DNA of 64,000 nucleotides from Pomphorhynchus laevis (Eukaryota > Acanthocephala > Palaeacanthocephala > Echinorhynchida > Pomphorhynchidae). The DNA lies in NCBI GenBank assembly GCA_012934845.2, contig WNNJ02000551.1:1-64000 (forward strand). The letters are read 5' to 3'. The notes under the pieces are model-generated. The model ran no database searches, was not told the DNA's origin, and saw only the letters and a program-made list of their open reading frames with translations. This document shows, one piece after another, positions 22,130-34,085 of the stretch; position 1 is the first letter of the stretch; the number at the start of each line of letters is the position of its first letter. Both the position numbers and the translations under genes were made by a program.

Positions 22130-23682
22130 GAATACAGCTCTGTCTAATGCATCTTTCTAATGCAGGTACTGCTGCGCATCTTTGATAAATGATTTGAAGA
22201 CGGAATCTACCCCCTTGGTCGTCGGTCAGTCGAGTTGTAATTCTCTTAGACACATATCAGCTCTACCAATTTCAAAAAGCATAAGTACCGGTCAAAGTAA
22301 GGAAGTTCTTATTTCCAAATCTACTAAGAATGTTGAAAATTCCAGTCATAGTGATGGAAGCTATTCTAACTCTATATATCACTCCTCAAGTTTTAACTCT
22401 ATATATCCCTCCTCAAGTCTTGCAAATAATCCAATGAATATAGATTTAAATGTAGAGGGTGAGACTGTAGCCATGGATGTTCCAGTGCATTTACCTGATG
22501 TTACTAATGATGAATATTATCATCATAGTAATCATATTGTCAGGTTTTGAATCATGGTCATATGTCTGATAATGGGACTGTTAAAAAGAAGGAACAAGCG
22601 TCAACGATAAGTCAACATACACTATCTGCAGTGTCACGTGACAGTCTCGAATTGCAAATTGATAATAATAGGAAACACACCGCTGATCGATGTAGATCTG
22701 TTATTCTGGCCAACGTAAGAGATTCTTTATTTGAGAACGCACAAGTACGTCTTAAAGATTACGTCAAGAGTGTGAGATTTATATTGACGCAGGTACTTGG
22801 TTATCGCAATGTGGATATTGTCAAACTGTTAAACTCGTTGCATTATTTCGACTGGGTAAGCGTGATACACTTAGTAATAGACAGCGTTTACTCAAGGCCG
22901 TATTTAGGGAGCAGTCGTATGCTGAGTTAATTCTTCGGAATTCATATCGTTTAAAAAAATCCCATGTTAGTCTCTTGAAAGATCTTGACGCTCTTCAAAG
23001 GGATACATTGTCTCAAGCTAAGAAAGAACTCGCATCTCGTGTTGCACTTGGTGAGAACAATCTATGTGTGCAAAATTTTCAAGTAGTGAGGCGACGCTTT
23101 CGAATCAGTTGGTCCCCACTAGATGTATCGCATCTCGTGAATGTGGAGGGTTTTGGCAAGGTCTTTTAGCATATAAGTGCCTAGCTGATTTGGGATTTGA
23201 AGTGTGTCAGATTGCTAAAGATGACATTACTACTCGCACTGGTGTGAATAAAAGTCATAGTATATTTTTTTGTAATGTTCGGAGCTTGTTTCAGAAAGTC
23301 GATGAACTAAAGTTTAGGATCTAGTCTGTTAATCCAATTATAGTTGGTATTACAGAATCTTGGCTTAATTGTGATGTATCCGATGCTGAGGTATCCATCC
23401 CAGGCTATTCTTTGTTCCGTAGTGATCGGATAAAGGGTAGGGGTGGTGGCGTAGCTCTCTTTATGAGAGACGCAGTTAAGGTGCGTGTTTTGAGTAAGTC
23501 GTCTTTTGATAGAGTTGAAAGTTTGTGGTGTCAGGTGAAGTTTGATAACAGCTCATCCATTATACTGGGTATTGTGTATCGTGCTCCTAAGGCAATATCT
23601 AAGAAACTTATTGAAGAGATCGAGTTGTATACGCGAAGAGATTGTGATACTGTGATAATTGGGGATCTGAATATGCCATATA
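22130..23682 (+). mobile_element. LINE-B2 copy, 5' half (ORF1 and endonuclease)
   Basis: It begins in the second half of the PHD-like cluster (CRYCCASLINDLKTE). The ORF1 middle is at 22182-22550 and the RRM-like part at ~22547-23169 (RSVILANVRDS...NNLCVQNFQVVRRR). The endonuclease is at 23250-23682 (FFCNVRSLFQKVDELKF, GITESWLN, RGGGVALFMRD, GIVYRAP, IIGDLNMPY). It stops abruptly at 23682 inside the nuclease, where full-length LINE-A begins; the rest resumes near 28232. Several frame breaks show that it is dead. Confidence 0.8.
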
Positions 23683-23759
23683 AAAAAAAGATTTATTTTA
23701 ACGTGGCAAATGCGTGCCAGCGCACGCTTACATTACCACAACAAAAACAAAACTGTAAA

Positions 23760-26656
23760 TCAGGCGTCGAGAAGGTGTGAACGGAGGAGGTGTTTGAATG
23801 TGATAAAAGAGGGAGCGCGGCGGACGTCGAGAGGGAGTTGATTCCAGGCGAGTGAGGCGGCGACGAGGAAGGATCGGAGACCGTAGTTGTTGGAGTAATT
23901 AGGAACGTGGAGTAAGAGGGTATGACAGGAACGAAGCGATAGCGAGGTGGGGCGAGTATCGTCTAAGAAAGGAAGGTTGATGAACGATGGGGAGCCGACA
24001 GCGATGAGACGAAAAGTAATGAGAAGAAGGCGGAGTTTGATGCGGATGTGGATGGTGGGCCAGGAGAGTTGGGCAAAATATGTGGATGTGTGGTCGAAGC
24101 GACGGAGGCGAAAGAGCACTCGAACGGCGGTGTTGATTATTCGTTGTAGGGGTAGGATGATGGATTTTGGAGAATTGGCGAAAAGGCTAAGGCAGTAATC
24201 GATTTTAGGGAAAAGAAGCGATGAAAGAAGAGACATACAAGAACGGAAGTCGATAAGGGGGCGGATACGGCGGATGTCACGAAGAATTAAGTTAGACGAG
24301 CGGACCTTGTCACGGACGAAGGGTTTAAGGGAAAGGTGATCATCGAAATGGAAGCCTAAGAAAGTGAGATTGTGGACTACAGGGATGATCGATGAGGCAA
24401 AAGATACAATGGGAGGAGATATGCTTGGTTTACGGGGAAGGATCCACATTATTTTGGACTTTTCGGCGTTTAGAACGAGATGGAGATTGGAGAGACGCTT
24501 GTAGATAGAAGAGAGACAGTTGGAGGCAGAAATGCCGATATCGTGTATGCGATGTGCGGGTGCATGAGCATAGATTAGAATGTCATCGGCGTATTGCATG
24601 ACGTTAAAGGAGTAAGGTTTGATAAATGGAGAGAGATCGCCAAGCAAAAGAGAGAAAAGCAGGGGACCTAGGACTGAACCTTGTGGAACCCCGCAAAAAA
24701 TAGGGATGGGAGGGGAGGATGATGAATTAGAACAGACGCGAAAGGAACGGTCGGATAAATATGAGGCGAACCAAGCTACGGAGGAGGAAGAAAAGCCGTA
24801 ATCATAACGAAGGCGAGAAAGGAGGACGGAGTGGTCGACAATGTCGAATGCGGAGGAGAGGTCGAGGGAGATGAGAACACTATATAGAGCCTTGTCTCGA
24901 GAAATGAGTAAGTCGTTGTACACTTTTATGCATGCGATTTCTGTCGAGTGATTTGAGCGGAAAGCGGATTGGAAAGGAGGGTACAGATTGGATGAGGAGA
25001 GATAAGCGTTTATTTGTATTAAGATGAGGCGTTCTAAGAGCTTAGAAAGAGTAGGGAGTAGTGAAATGGGGCGATAGCTAGAAGGAAGGGAGGGGTCGAG
25101 CGATTGTTTCTTAAGGAGGGGACGAACGATTGCGGATTTCCAGTGTGAAGGGAAGATACGACTGCGGATGGACGAGTTAAACAAGGTTGTGAGAAATGGG
25201 GATATCGATGAGCATATGGATTTTAATATGTGGGTAGGCAGGGGATCGGCAGGTGAGGTTTTGTTGGGCAAGGACATGAGGACAGATGATACTTCTGTAG
25301 GTGATACAGGGAGAAGATGAAAGAGTTCAGGAAGGATGAGGCTAGGCGGGGCAGAGTTGGATAGGATGGAGACCGGGTGTGAGAGAGCAACGTGGATACT
25401 TTGGTCTGGAGAAATGACGAACAATCATTGGGATTAATATTGCACGGCGAAGAAGAGCAAGCCAGGATTGAGTTAAAAGTATGCCAGAAAGTCTTAGAGT
25501 TGAATGAAGTTATGATTTTATGCTGCCAGAAGGAGTTGCATTTGGTACGTAGTAGGTTGAGATGAGACCGGCGAAGAGCAAGATAGGAATCACGGAAAGA
25601 CGGAGTGATCGAGCGGAAATCGCGTCTGAGAGAGCGGTGATAGACTCGAAAAGCATGGCGGAGTCGACGCTTTGAGAGTAGGCATTGGATGTCAAACCAT
25701 GGGGCACGGTGCAAGCGACGGTGTGGGTGAGACTTGAAGGGCAAGAGAATATCGAGAGTGGATGTGAGTTCAGAGTCGAAAAGAAAGGCGAGATCGTGAG
25801 GAGATGAATATGTTATTGTGGGTAATGATAGAGACGATTTGAGTAAGGCAGAGCGGAGAAGGGAAAGGTCAAGATTTCTCCAAGGGCGACGTAGGATTGT
25901 AGGTGTGTGAGGAGGGGTGTGGTTGCGAGCGAGATCAAGGGTGATAAGAAAGTGATCGGATAGACCAGGATCAGAGATGGACAGTGAGGTGTGGGCAGCA
26001 AAATGATCGGGGACAGCGATGATGTCGAGTGCCCCGCCAAGTATATGTGTGGGGGCAGTGGAGATTAGTTTGTAATTGTAGTTGGATAGAATGTTGATGA
26101 AGCGGATGGAATCTGTGGAAGAGGGGCGGTCTAGGCGGATATTGAAGTCGCCTAGAACGAGTGAAGGGATTGAGGACAAAGAACAATGAGAAAGGAGGTC
26201 AGCGAGTTCGGTAAAAAATAAGGCTGTAGGAGCTGATGAACCAGGACGGTATACAATGGCGAGATCTAGAGTGATCGGGTTAGAATAACGACAAGTGAGC
26301 AATTCAAAAGAGCAAGGACTGAAAGGGGGATTGATTTTGCGAAGAGACGCTGGGTGACGCGCGAATGCGACGATGCCGCCATGATTAGAGGATTTAGAAG
26401 GGCATGAGCTGAGGGGGCGGGCGGATTCGACTAGGGAGCAACCGGCAGAGAGCAGACGGCGAATGGAAAGGTCGTCGGAATCTGAGTGCCAGGATTCGGT
26501 GAGGCAGAAGAGATCGATGGATTGCTTGGTGAATAGGTTGAGGATAAGATCGGATTTATTGAGAATAGATCTAGTGTTGAGGAGACCGAGGCGGAAACCG
26601 TGTGCTGTGGCGAAAGAGACTAGTGGTGAAGACACATAGGAGAGATGGAGGGCCAT
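23760..26656 (-). pseudogene. LINE-A ORF2: endonuclease and reverse transcriptase, one frameshift
   Basis: The frame 26656-25223 (477 codons) starts MALHLSYVS and carries the EEP nuclease: LLNTRSILNKSD, LTESWHS, HGGIVAFAR, IVYRPGSS, VLGDFNIR and GLSDHFLIT. The frame 25424-23760 (554 codons) carries RT: SYRPISLLPTLSKLLER, QSAFRSNHSTEIA, LDLSSAFDIVDHS, GVPQGSVLGPLLFSLLLGDL and QYADDILIYAHA, then the C-terminal domain ending RSHLLDA. The frames overlap and exchange near 25430, consistent with a single 1-nt indel. All catalytic boxes are intact. ORF2 proteins of this group nick and reverse-transcribe at the target. The DNA starts 36 nt downstream of the visible ORF1 end in another frame. Confidence 0.9.
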
Positions 26657-28016
26657 CGAATTTTTGGACGGGTGTGGACAATTTGAAAATTTCCGTCTAT
26701 GTTTCGGATGGCGAGTGAAGTTTCGCCGTTTTCCTCGCGACGACGTTTTTCGATGCGGGCTGAAGAGATTTGAGCGATTTCGGAAGGGGCGCGATCGGGG
26801 AAAATTCGAGTGGTTGAAGATGACATGAGTTTGAATCGTTGAGAGAGGACAGAAGACGCGTGAGAGCGATGCTTGAAAACAATTTTTAGGAGAGGGGCTG
26901 GGAAGGATTAGATTGAGAAGATTTGTTTAGACGGATGAATGCGACTGGAGAAATGTCCTTGAAAAAGGATGGTTTATCCGCAGGAACAATAGACGAGAGG
27001 ATGGATCTGAAGGCGGAAACATCGTGGTCCAGACGTGCTTGTGGAGATAAGGAGTTAGAAGGCGTGATATTAGTAACAATGACGCAACGATCGCGAGAAG
27101 CAAAGCGCTTCCGTAAAGGAGGACGACTGACGTGAGTAGGTGAGATCACGATAGAAGAGCTGGCAGTTGATGATTTGGAGGGATTTGGTTTGACGACGGG
27201 AGACATAGAGGATAATGATAATAAAGCGGGTGGCAAGCGATGTGAGGAAAGGTTATGAGTGGAAGGATAGTGGAGGCTGGTGGAGGTGATTTTGATTGAT
27301 GGATGCAAGTTATTGAGAAACGAGACAGGAAGGACGGGACGTGGGGTGTCGGGGAGTGAACATACATTAGTTGTAACAATTTGCGGCTCCGTCACTGTAT
27401 CGGTAGATTTATCATAAACTTGACAAAATCCATCTTGCTGCGATACAATTTGCGGCTCCTTCAGATTATCTGATAATGGATTATCTGATGATGACGTAGA
27501 AACGCAATGAGGGGTAGAAATGTAAGGTGATTTATCTGATACGACAAAAGAAATACTGGGTTGCAAATGGTCAATGACAGTAACATCAGAAGATTGAGCT
27601 GATTGATTGGGCAAAATTGAAGGATGTATAGTAATACCTGTAGAAGAGATGGGAGATTTGGCATTCTTAGATGCAATCGAATGCGGAAGAATTGGGCATC
27701 GAGGTTGAGACTTATTACAATACGAAGAGGCATGTGTGGACATCGCTGCATTGCCAGATAGTTTCAATATATTTGTCTTGAGACTCTCTATTTCACTCTT
27801 CATCGTATTTATCATCTTAGCCGAACAGTAGCCACAGTAGAATTCGTTGTCTGCAAGGCAAGATGCCTGGGATTCTGAAGTCCAAATACTTACCCACGTG
27901 TGACAATCATTGTTTGAGCAAAGGATTTGTTGTTCAGATCCATTGGAAACATCTCTAACATCGGTGTTGGACGCAACATGGTTGGGAACTTGAGACTTTT
28001 GTTTTTTCCGACCCAT
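26620..28016 (-). pseudogene. LINE-A ORF1: PHD-like finger plus RRM-like C-terminus
   Basis: The main frame 28016-26886 (376 codons) starts MGRKKQKSQ. Residues ~30-75 hold a PHD-like cluster (ILCSNNDCHTWVS ... FYCGYCSAKM) followed by a short coiled segment (NTMKSEIESLKTNI). A Ser/Pro-rich linker leads to the C-terminal RNA-binding region (CVIVTNITPSNSL...ISPVAFIRLNK). The remaining C-terminus (LKIVFKHRSH..., SLAIRNIDGNFQIVHT) lies in another frame from ~26890 down, so one frameshift separates them. The role, by family, is RNA binding and possibly chromatin contact through the PHD-like finger. Confidence 0.8.
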
Positions 28017-28025
28017 TTGTATATA

Positions 28026-28231
28026 GTCGTTTGATTCGTGATTTTATTCTCCTCGTTGTATGTATATTAGATTGTATGTTATTTATTGTAGATGACGGGA
28101 GATTGTATGTTATTTATTGTAGATGACGGCAGATGACGGGAGTCTGTTCCAACTGTTTATTACTCGATCTCTGATATCCTGATAGTGTCGATGGACTTTT
28201 TGTAATTTGTGTATGTTTATCAGAAACCAAA
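28026..28231 (-). mobile_element. LINE C-terminal fragment and short tandem repeat
   Basis: On the minus strand ~28230-28110 reads HKLQKVHRHYQDIRDRVINSWNRLP, a LINE C-terminal motif. A 31-bp direct repeat (AGATTGTATGTTATTTATTG...) lies at ~28070-28130. The fragment lies between the LINE-A 5' end and the resumed LINE-B2, so it either was there first or was carried in. Confidence 0.5.
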
Positions 28232-30700
28232 TTTTTTTAATGTTGGATGGACTTCGAATACGGTTCTTCCTACTTGTGATAGTGTATCTTGTGACCTTAT
28301 GGAGTGTTTTACTTATTGTGGTCTTGCTCAATTTGTTGATGTACATACTCGCTTTTCATGTTGTAGTTCTTCCCTTCTTGATCTTTGTCTATCGACAAAC
28401 AGTCAATTTATCAGTAGTATTCAAAATGATTCTCCTGTTGGTTTGTCTGATCACTGTGTAGTTAAAGTTTTGCTAAATATACAAATGAGGGTGTTTCATC
28501 ATGCTCGGTACAAACGTCAGATTAATGTCTTTCGGGCGAACTATGATGTTATTACATCAAAGCTGCATAGAGTAAGTTGGCCTGATCCTGCTGTTGTCGG
28601 AGTTGACGAGGCCTGGGATCATTTTCGCGTGACGCTTTATTCTCTAATGGTAAAATTCTCACCTTTGAAGTCTAAGACTAGTCGGAAAAGCGCTCGTTGG
28701 TTTGATACTGAGCTGGCTACCGCGATGAAGGCTCGTGACTTTAGTTTCAAATGCTTTAAGGGTGGGTTTTGTGAATATGGTGTTTATAAGCAGGCGAGAA
28801 ATTTCTTCAATTCTTTAAAACGACATAAGCGCTATTTATTTGGAAATGGTTTAGCTCATAGTTGTAGACATGATCTCAAAGCTCTCTTTTTATATGTGAA
28901 TAGTAGTAGGAACGCTAATAAAACAATTGGCCAATAGTTTGATAGCGTTATTTAAGACGACCTTGCTGAGATGTTCTCAAGGCATTTTTACTTGAACAAA
29001 GATACTACAAACGAGTATTCTGAACATATCTAGAACAGTGAGACGATAAGAGGTGCTAGTGTTTCATATCCTAGTTTAGACATAGCTAATTTGATAACTC
29101 CTGAGAAAGTTTTAGCTAAACTGCATCGTCTTAAAGATACAAACTCCAAAGGTGCTGATTTGTTACCTTCGATATATCTTCGTCGAATAGCAGACTCAAT
29201 ATATACACCACTTTGTAACATATTTCGACAATCTATTATTGATACAACTCTTCCAAAAGAGTGGAAACAATCGATCACTCACCCCATCTTCAAAAAGGGT
29301 GATAGATCTTCAGTAGACAATTATAGACCAGTAAGTATTACTTGCTTATGTTGTAGAATGTTAGAGCGAATTATACATGGTTATATGGTCAAGTTTTATA
29401 GTGAGAATAATGTAATAGCTTCTGAGCAACATGGTTTCCGTAAGGGTTATTCGACAGTTACTAATCTACTCGCTGTCCATCTTGATTGGTCAGCTAATAA
29501 AGCCGTATCAATTGCTACTGACATCATATTCTTCGATTTCTCTAAGGCATTTGACAGAGTAGACCATAGACTCCTCCTAAATAAACTAGAGAAAAGTGGC
29601 ATTCCATTTTTGCTTGTTAGATGGATTGAATCGTTTTTAAGCAATCGTAGTTATTGTGTGCATGTAGATAATTTTTACTCTTCTTCGCGGCCATGTAATA
29701 TAGGGGTGTTTCAAGGTTCAGTATTGGGTCTATTGTTATTTAGTGTCTACGTCAACGATCTCCCGGAATTTATTGATTCTCGGATGCTTTTATATGCAGA
29801 CGATTTGAAAATCTGACGGGCAATTTGTTGACCCAATGACATAGTTAAACCGCAACGAAATATCGATGAAGTCGAAAATTGGGATCTGCTCAATATGTTG
29901 ATTGTAAATATATCAAAATGCAAACATTTACGTGTTTGTGGCGGAAATGCTCAATCTTTAGCTAATTATAGCTTTCAAAGCAGTGATATAGAACGAGTGA
30001 ACAAATATAAGGACTTGGGAGTGTGGATAAACAGTGATTTGAGTACCGTCACACATACTGAACATGCTTGTTCAAATGCGTTGGGGATAATCGGTCAACT
30101 TCGACGCACTTTCATTGCACTCAATCAATTTGCCCTACGTCCGCTAATCTTTGCTCATGTGTTGAGCCGTCTTCTATACGCTGCGCTGTGTGTATCCCAA
30201 AAATTCAAAAGAACATATTAGTTCAGAGAGTGTAGTTCATAGAGCTACCAAGCTAGCACCGCAACTGAAATTTTTGTCGTACCCTGATCGATTAAAAGCA
30301 CTTAGACTTGAGACTGTCACGTGGACCCGCCGGTACATCGATATGAGTATGATCTGGCAAATTCTTAATGAGTTGGATCATCCACTTTGAGATTGTCTTC
30401 ATTTGCGCTCATCCAATATCCTCCAAGGCCATGGTTTGACCCTGCGACGTGAAAGGATAAGAAAATCACGAGCTGTATAATTTGATCGGCGAGTTGTATC
30501 TCTGTGGAATAGGCTTGGAGAGTCAACAGTGTGCAGTAGCAATATCAACAAATTCAAAAAGAAATTACGGATGGAGGATACCATGGGGAAAGCTGCTTTT
30601 CTGTATTTGTGATACTTTTATTATATTTTCTTTTTTTCTACAGTGAACCAGCCAATTAAGCCATGCTTTTATGTGCTGTTGAAACTAATAATAATATCTA
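28232..30700 (+). mobile_element. LINE-B2 copy, 3' half (endonuclease end, RT, C-terminus)
   Basis: The frame 28209-28937 picks up the nuclease (FNVGWTSNT..., LSDHCVVKV) exactly where 23682 stopped, then the linker (RKSARWFDTEL). RT is at 29091-29816 (NYRPVSITCLCCRMLER, QHGFRKGYSTVTNL, FFDFSKAFDRVDHR, LLYADDLKI). In the box usually GVPQGSVLG this copy reads GVFQGSVLGLLLF, a Pro to Phe change. Thumb frames are at 29895-30221 and 30190-30390; a C-terminus and TAATAATAT tail are near 30690. Frame breaks occur near 28937, 29816 and 30220. Confidence 0.8.
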
Positions 30701-30829
30701 TCAAAATAAGTTGGTACAACAACTGCATTGTCCGTATTTGGCTTTCGCCTATGACCCTATGATTTTGTTTAAAATTTAATCCACAAACAATATAAATGCA
30801 TTACAACGGGATTTAAATATTATTTACGA

Positions 30830-31650
30830 ATGAAGTGTTCGAACAGGACTCACCTTAAATGTAGGTAAGTATGTTCATTTGCATTTTGGTCTAAATAATA
30901 TACCAGCTAGTTACATGTATGCCCCAGTATTATATGTACAGCGACTCACACACGTGGCCTTGGCACAATTGTTCAATCATCTCTCAAGTCTTACATGAAT
31001 ACGGACAGACTGTATTCGAAGGGGCAGCGTGTTCTTTATTTATTGAAATATTGTTTCAAATACCTGCCTGTCGATTGTTTTAAGATTTTTTACAACACAT
31101 TGGTTCGTCCTCACATCGAGTATATCATTCAATCAACGTTTCCATTTATTAAATAGGAGATAAATTCACTCGATAATATACTCAGACGAGGGTCTCGATA
31201 ATGTGCAACAATTTCACATTCTCCTTACACATAAAGACTCAAAATATTAGACATACGTTCTATCCGTCCTCTTTTGATGTATTTAGATTTAATAGTAATG
31301 TATAAGATTGCTAAAGGCTATGACGGATTCCCCAGCTTATGTAGGTTTTAACCACCGCACTTGTCATCGAGGACATAGTTCGCATCCTAGTACACAATAT
31401 CTTGGAAAGTGTCACAGTCTATATCGTGCTTCGCGTCGTATTGTTAGAATATCGAACATGTTAGTGAACATGGAACATGCTAGCGAACACTTTAGTACGT
31501 GATACATTCAAAAGAAAACTTTTGGAATGAATACGCCATCCCTACCAAGAAGCTATTTGAATGGCATACCTGACAGTTTTTTAATTCTGTTTAATGTTTT
31601 GGTGAGCAGAATAAACATCTTAGGGCTTTGTCTTTTAAATAAATAATAAT
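30830..31650 (+). mobile_element. LINE-B thumb/C-terminal fragment
   Basis: Decayed plus frames near 30860 give NVGKYVHLHFGLNNIPASY (RT thumb). Others near 31080-31150 give FFTTHWFVLTSSIS-like words, then a C-terminal remnant and a TAAATAATAATT tail at ~31645. It is 5'-truncated and has many stops. Confidence 0.6.
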
Positions 31651-31829
31651 TTTACCAGAGAAACAAATATTTGACACGTGGAATAAGCAACAAGTACAAA
31701 GCAACTTTTCGACACTTTTAATAACATCCGCAATGATCACACGAACAGTTAAATACTTTCTGTGGTACGGGGCTTAAGATTTTTTACCAAGGTACGGAAA
31801 TTATTGGTTTGACTATTGGAGATCTGACA
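31651..31829. other. Spacer, no feature seen
   Basis: Short AT-rich segment between LINE fragments; nothing recognised. Confidence 0.4.
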
Positions 31830-34085
31830 TAAGATCATTTTCACGTGGTGAATGCGTGCCGGCACATGCTTACATGACCACAAAAAATAAAAAAATCTAA
31901 GTCATGTGTTGAGAAGGTGGGAACGAAGGAGGTATTTGAATGTGATAAATGGCGACCGCTACAGACGTCGAGAAGGAGCAGATTTCAAGCTAGGGACGAC
32001 GACGAGGAAGAATCGGATACCGTAGTTTTTGGAGTAATTGGGAACGTGGAGAAAGATGGAATTACGGGAATGCTGCTATAGAGAGGTGGGACGAATGTCG
32101 CCTAAGAAAGCGAGATGATGAACGATGCGGAGCCGACAGCGATGAGACTAAAAGTTAACATAATAAGGCGGAGTTTGATGCGGATGTGGATGGTGTGCCA
32201 TGAGATTGAGCAAGATACGTGAATGTGTGGTCAAAGCGACGATGACCTAGGAGCACTCGAACGACGGATTTGATGATGCATTGTAGGGATAGTATCATAA
32301 ATTTTGGAGAATTAACGAAAAGGTTGAGGCAGTAAATAATTTTAGAAAAACGAAACGATGAAAGAAAATACATACAATAAAGGAAGTCGATAAGTGGCGG
32401 ATATGGCGGATGTCACGAAGAATTAAGTTAGACGTGCGAACTTTGTCACAGACGACGGGTATAAGAGAAACATGATCATCGAAATGCAATCCGAAGAAAG
32501 TGATATTATGGACTATTAGGATGATTGATGAGGCAAAAAATGCGGAAGAAGGAGACATGACGTTGACGGGTGGATCCACATTATTTTTAACTTGTCGGGG
32601 TTAATAAAAAGATAAAGATGGGAGATACATTTGTAGATAGAAGATAGACAGTTGAAGGCAGAATTATCGATATCGTGTATGTGATGGGAGGTTGCATGAG
32701 CATAAATCAGAGTGTCATCGGCGTATTGCATAAAGTTTAAGAAGTAAGTTTTGATAAACGGAGAAAGATCGCCAAGTGGAAGAGAGAAAATCTAGGGATC
32801 TAGGACTGTATCTTGTGGGACCCCGCAGAAAATAGAGATGGGAGGAGAGGATGATGGATTTGAACAAACTCGGAACGAACGGTCGGATAGATATGAGGCA
32901 AACAAAGGAAGAAAATTCCGTAATTATAACAAAGGAGAGAAAGGAGGATGAAGTGATCGACGATGTTGAAGGCGAAGGAGAGATCGAGGGAGATGAGAAC
33001 ACTATATAGAGCCTTGTCACGAGAAATGAGTTTATCGTTGTAAACTTTCATGATACAATTTCGGTGAAGTAATTAGAACGAAAAGCGGATTGGAAAGGAG
33101 GATACATATTGGACGGAGAAAGATAAGCGTTGATCTGTATTAAGATGATGCGTTCTAAGAGCTTAGAAATAGTAGAAATGAGTGAAATGGGTCGATAGCT
33201 AGAAAATAACGAAAGGTCGAACGATTCTTTATTAAGGTGGGGACGAATGATGGCGGATTTCCAGTGTGAATGAAAGATAAGACCGTGGATGGACGAGTTA
33301 AACAAGGTGGTGAGGAAAGAGAATATCGATGAACATATGGATTTAAGTATGTCGGTAGGCAGGGGACTAGGTGATGTCTTGTTGGGCAAGGACATGAGGA
33401 CATGTGAGACTTCGGCAGGTGAGACATGGAGATAGAATAGTTTCGGGAGGGTGTGGCGAGGCGAGTAGCAGTGAGATTGAAAGGAGTTGCATTTGGTAGT
33501 AGTAGGTGGATATGAGACCCGCGAAGAGCAAGATAAGAATTATGGAGAGACGGAGTATGCGATTGGTGATAGACTTGAAAAGCATGATAAAGTCGACGCT
33601 TTGAGAGTAGGCATTAGATGCTAAAGCATGGGATAAAGTGCAAACGACTGTGACGATAAGGCGTGAAAGGCAAGAGAAGATCGAGAATGGATGTGAGTTC
33701 ATTGTCGAAAAGAAAGGCAAGATCGTGTGAAGAGGAAGATGTTATTGTAAGAGAAGATAGAGACAATTTGAGTAAGGCAGAGCGGAGAAGAAGGAAACCA
33801 AGATTTCTCTAAGTGCGACGTGTTATTATAGGTGTTTGAGGCTGGTGTGGTTGGAAGTGAGATTAAGGGTGACGAGAAAGTGATCGGATAGACCGGAATC
33901 CTAGATGGACGGTGAGTTGTAGACATAGAAAAGATCGGGGGCAGCGATGATGTCGAGTGCCCTGCTGAGGATATGTGTGGGGTCAGTTGAGAAGAGTTTG
34001 TAATTGTAGATGGATAGAATGTTGATGATTCGAATGGAATCAGTGAAGGAGGGACGTTTTAGGCGGATGTTGAAGCCTTTTCGTC
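31830..34085 (-). mobile_element. LINE-A copy 4, decayed, endonuclease to 3' end
   Basis: The minus strand carries the endonuclease part (34095-~33700, GFNIRLKRPSFTDSIRIINIL), the linker, and RT frames 33395-33048 (SYRPISLISTISKLLER, QSAFRSNYFTE), 33051-32715 and 32731-32516 (QYADDTLIYAHA). The C-terminus follows to ~31850. The 3' stem-loop is partly preserved near 31850. Many frame breaks and base changes relative to the 23.7 kb copy show it is older. It is 5'-truncated near 34085. Confidence 0.8.

Larger units (their letters stand above)
23683..28025 (-). mobile_element. Full-length LINE-A (L2/CR1-like), about 4.3 kb
   Basis: This is a complete minus-strand LINE. ORF1 is at 28016-~26620, ORF2 at 26656-23760, and a short 3' UTR carries the stem-loop 23712-23727 (GCGTGC/GCACGC) and ends in an A/T-rich tail near 23683-23692. 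GC content is visibly higher than in the surroundings. I see only one frame break in each ORF, so it is young. It sits inside the LINE-B2 endonuclease. It serves as the reference for the other LINE-A fragments in the window. Confidence 0.9.

Noticed and set aside
23947-24801. Arg/Lys-rich plus-strand frames such as 23947-24198 and 24619-24801
   Set aside because: They are antisense to the well-supported LINE-A ORF2.
28110-28346. A 78-codon minus frame as a separate gene
   Set aside because: Its first half is antisense to the LINE-B2 endonuclease and its second half is a LINE C-terminal fragment.
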